Shown here: positions 17,848 through 20,689 of the stretch, piece after piece
How the letters are laid out: each line of letters starts with the position of its first letter
How positions within the stretch are numbered: the stretch's first letter is position 1
Assembly: GCA_018524725.1 (NCBI GenBank)
Contig: JAEUWP010000090.1
Span: 1 to 20,689 of the forward strand
Length of the DNA: 20,689 bases
Direction of reading: 5' to 3'
DNA from: Podaxis mareebaensis
Taxonomy: Eukaryota; Basidiomycota; Agaricomycetes; Agaricales; Agaricaceae
Position numbers and translations under genes: made by a program
The notes under the pieces: model-generated
The model's input: the letters and a program-made list of their open reading frames with translations, nothing else
Told to the model about the DNA's origin: nothing
Databases searched by the model: none

Positions 17848-20689
17848 CTATATTTCATAGCTGCAAGAAGAGTCAGTATCCTGAACCTGCTCGCCTTGAG
17901 CTAAAGGCTCCAGCTCAAACCATGAGCAGTATTTATTACATGCATACTCCTAGCAGAAATGCACAAATGCTGTGTCAATATTGCCAAGGCTGAAGAGATC
18001 CTCACCCAGGTCACTAGTAATGGATTGTCAGATTTCAGTGTTAATGCAGGTACAAAAGGACATATGGGTGGGTCATAACCTGTAGATCAGTGAGTAATGT
18101 CTTTCCACCTGCAGAGTGAAATTCTACACTCAGTGGCATCACTTTTGGTAGAGAGGCAGGACTGTGCATACCTCAGAAATCAGAGATGAAGGCTTGGCCC
18201 TCAGTTTTCATGAATTGGACATGCTGGATGAAGCATAAAAATTGTGCTGTGTTGTATCCTGCCTCACCAGGTTCTTGAAGAGGCTTGGCACTGTCATTGT
18301 GAATGTACTTCTCAAATGGCAATTCGTTACCAGAAATAACTTCTTCAAGCAAGTATGTAGCCCTAAATGGTGAGGTGCTTGTTTCTTGCATGCTTCTAGC
18401 ATCTTTTGAAGCTGTAGCAATGAAGCTATTAACCATGTGAAAGCATGGAATAGTAAATGGGGGAGGTGTTGTAGCTTTTCCCAGTTTGCAATTAATGAAT
18501 GCATATGCAAGTTATAGGAGCCCAGCAGTCCAGGCTAGCGAGTTTCCTTCAATGCAGGTGTGAGTCATTTTGTTATGAGGATTATAAAACTGAACCCCAT
18601 TCTTTGCACCCTTTGACTTCTTCAGCAGTGACTTGTTATTAGGGGGTGGAACAAAGACCTGCTTGAGGACCACAGTCTGCAAAGAGCTAGGTGACAAGGG
18701 TGATTGATGGGTTGTAGGGAGGTTGTGGGATTTCAACAAGGCAACAAGGTCAGCAAGATATGCAACCTTGAATACCCCACATCCAAGTTCAATTGATCAG
18801 TCATAGGTGATGATTCCATAAATACAGTTGCTGGAGGCCAAAGATACAGCTTTTCAGACTCTAGTGATATGAGTTCCTGGAATGCAAAGTAGCAAATTGG
18901 GTAGACCTGGACATTTTCTGTCCAAGTTCCCTTGACTAGAGTGGCAGATGCAAGTCAACTCAAGCAGCCTTTGCTAACAATAAGTGAACAAATCTTACTG
19001 AGGCTATGGGCACAAGAGGTGTCAACTTGGCCCCCAGATTTTATGCCAGCTTGGATGTCCTGCAGCTTGGGTGTCACAGGCAAAGGGCTTGCAGATACCT
19101 GTGATATTCTGCATAAAGTATCACCACTAATGCCAGTATCTGAATCACTGGAGAGTTCCAAACTTGCAATCAATCTAGATGGTTTGTGCTTCTTATAGTT
19201 CTGGGGTGATGACAGAGGAGATACAACCTCTACTTGAGGTGAATTGATCTGCAATTGCAAAACTCAGTGTTCAGAAGGTTGGATAAGATAATGGCACCAT
19301 AAAGTAGCATACCTTTGCATTCTTACTGGTATTTTGGCTACTTTTCCCATCCATACTTCACCTGCCTTGTTTGTTATGAGATGTCTTGGTTTCAACATAG
19401 GCATGCTTCAACCAATGACTTGATGAGAGCTCCTATAGGCAAGTAGTGAGCAATTTCATGAGGAGAGACATCAATCAATAGCCCACTAGGGTTCTTGGAA
19501 CTGTTGGTGTAGCATTGATTGTCACCAGAGCTTCAGAAACACTTGCTCCAATCTAGTGCACATTATCATTAGATTTATGCAATTGTCTAAAATTTGCCAC
19601 ATACTTCAAGAGTGCTCTGAAATTCTTGGATATTGTTCCATTGGAGAGTGTGAATGTGCAGGTAAAAATCAATAGGTTTTGAAGGAGGAGTAAAGTGAAG
19701 TCCTGGGCCATTGCCTACTACCTTCTTTCACCCTTTCCCAGTTGGCCCTGCAGTCATGAATCAGTTACCAAAGTAAGGTGTAGCATGGGTATTTTCAGCT
19801 GTAATGTCCCTCCAGAGCTTTGCTTCCCATATGGTCATAGCATCAAAGTCAAGAGGAAAGCCAGGATAAAGGTCCAACAGTTGAGGGCAAAGAAGGTCCT
19901 TAATGATTTTAGATATCTCTAGGCCTGTCACACTAGCTGAGACACACATCCCTTCTTTGATAGACTATTATATGATCATTAAGGTGTGTAAATAGTCAGC
20001 ACAAAAAATAGGCACTCACTGAGATGCAGACTGTTTTCTTATCTACATAACATGCAACTGCAATAATATTGACCAACTGAAGAGCTTGGGGGAGTGGCAT
20101 TAGTCTAGCATTACTCTTATATGCCTGACTTGCCCAGGTTCTCTTTGCTTCTTTATACTTTGCATGGTTAGCTGTGTATTCATACTGGAGAGATGTAGTT
20201 CCATTAAGATGGGTAGGTCACCCAAAGAAAGATGCATAGTAACTGGAATTGTGGATATGGGGAGTACTTCCACCAGCTAAAGCTAGAGAAAGGCCTGCTG
20301 AGACTGCAGTGACATGTCCACTAGGAGCCATATATCCTAATTGAACTTATTAGTTATAATATTTGGAATAGTAAGTTCAGAAGAATTTTTACCTTGTCAC
20401 TGTGATGTATTGACAGGTACCTTGATTGCATCAACATCAACTACATGCTGGGCTCCATCTGACATTGCAATCTGAGGAGACTGGATGCTACTCTTGTGCA
20501 ACATTGGTGGATGTGCTATATATAGTAGGATAATTAGTTAAGGAGTATCCAATAGTGAGATCAAAGGCATACCAGCTTGGTTTGAACTTGCAGTCTTACA
20601 TATTGCAGTAGCAGGTTGGCAACAGTAGTAGTTCCAGCAATCAGCACAAACATATTTTCCAGGAAGTGCTGGGTTTACACTTGCAATGT
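17848..20689 (-). pseudogene. Alpha-kinase (EF2-kinase/MHCK-like) pseudogene, 5' end outside the window
   Basis: Minus strand. The N-lobe begins with GVFKVAYLADL at about 18780 (glycine-rich loop), followed by VVLKQVFVPP. Next come EGNSLAWTAGLL, a stop at 18512, LAYAFINCKLGK, and from 18436 IATASKDARS, YLLEEVISGNELPFEKYIHN and AQFLCFIQHVQF. After a TGA at 18173 an intron (18171-18109, 63 nt) joins to GGKTLLTDLQVMTHP, the catalytic-loop region of fungal alpha-kinases (usually GGTTLLTDPQIMT). The zinc-binding C-terminus EYACNKYCSWFELEPL follows near 17935 after a TAG at 17950, and the frame ends at 17848. Upstream, in-phase introns at 20572-20516 and 20392-20337 link minus-strand exons including a cysteine-rich start (GKYVCADCWNYYC) and AKYKEAKRTWASQAYKSN; these are probably the N-terminal part of the same gene but less certain. 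Living relatives phosphorylate serine/threonine residues. Many stops make this copy dead. Confidence 0.68.

Noticed and set aside
18208..18510. 100-codon minus-strand ORF
   Set aside because: Shadow frame of the alpha-kinase pseudogene.

Overview
The window looks like a piece of an Agaricomycete (mushroom-forming Basidiomycota) nuclear genome. The reasons are long intronless F-box/leucine-rich ORFs of the kind expanded in that group, 47-63 nt GT-AG introns elsewhere, and decayed relatives of two other families common in Agaricomycetes (alpha-kinase; 2OG-Fe(II) oxygenase-like/TET-JBP-like). Family assignments rest on motif recognition only; no search was run.

Region 1 (about 1-12,470) has normal CpG content and carries genes. 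It holds four apparently intact paralogous F-box genes: 190-1581 (+), 3126-4637 (-), 7172-8833 (+) and 10923-12383 (-). It also holds the rotted remains of further copies: a collapsed duplicate of the first gene at about 2170-2794, and two tandem non-coding copies (about 5100-5515 and 5595-6010) of the 5' end of the 7172 gene. The F-box proteins would be substrate adaptors of SCF ubiquitin ligases. Between them, at 9313-10104 (-), is an unrelated three-exon gene for a small multi-pass membrane protein; its last two exons were found by joining splice sites by eye.

Region 2 (12,474-13,092) is one large imperfect palindrome. It begins and ends with CACTG and is flanked by a TAT direct repeat, which fits a CACTA-like fold-back (non-autonomous) DNA transposon. 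It sits about 30 bp upstream of the probable TATA box of the 10923-12383 F-box gene.

Region 3 (about 13,340-20,689) is an almost CpG-free island of dead genes. It contains, on the minus strand, a 2OG-oxygenase-like pseudogene (13370-15177) and an alpha-kinase pseudogene (17848 to beyond the window end). On the plus strand it has a fragment of translation elongation factor EF-1alpha (about 16510-16745) that runs into a 70-bp tandem repeat. Several stop codons are TGA, and in the EF-1alpha fragment the stop replaces an invariant arginine, as expected if CGA decayed to TGA by deamination of methylated cytosine. A 647-bp solo LTR (15407-16053) with a perfect ACTAG target duplication is inserted in this island and still has CpGs, so it is probably younger.

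No tRNA, rRNA or CRISPR array was seen.
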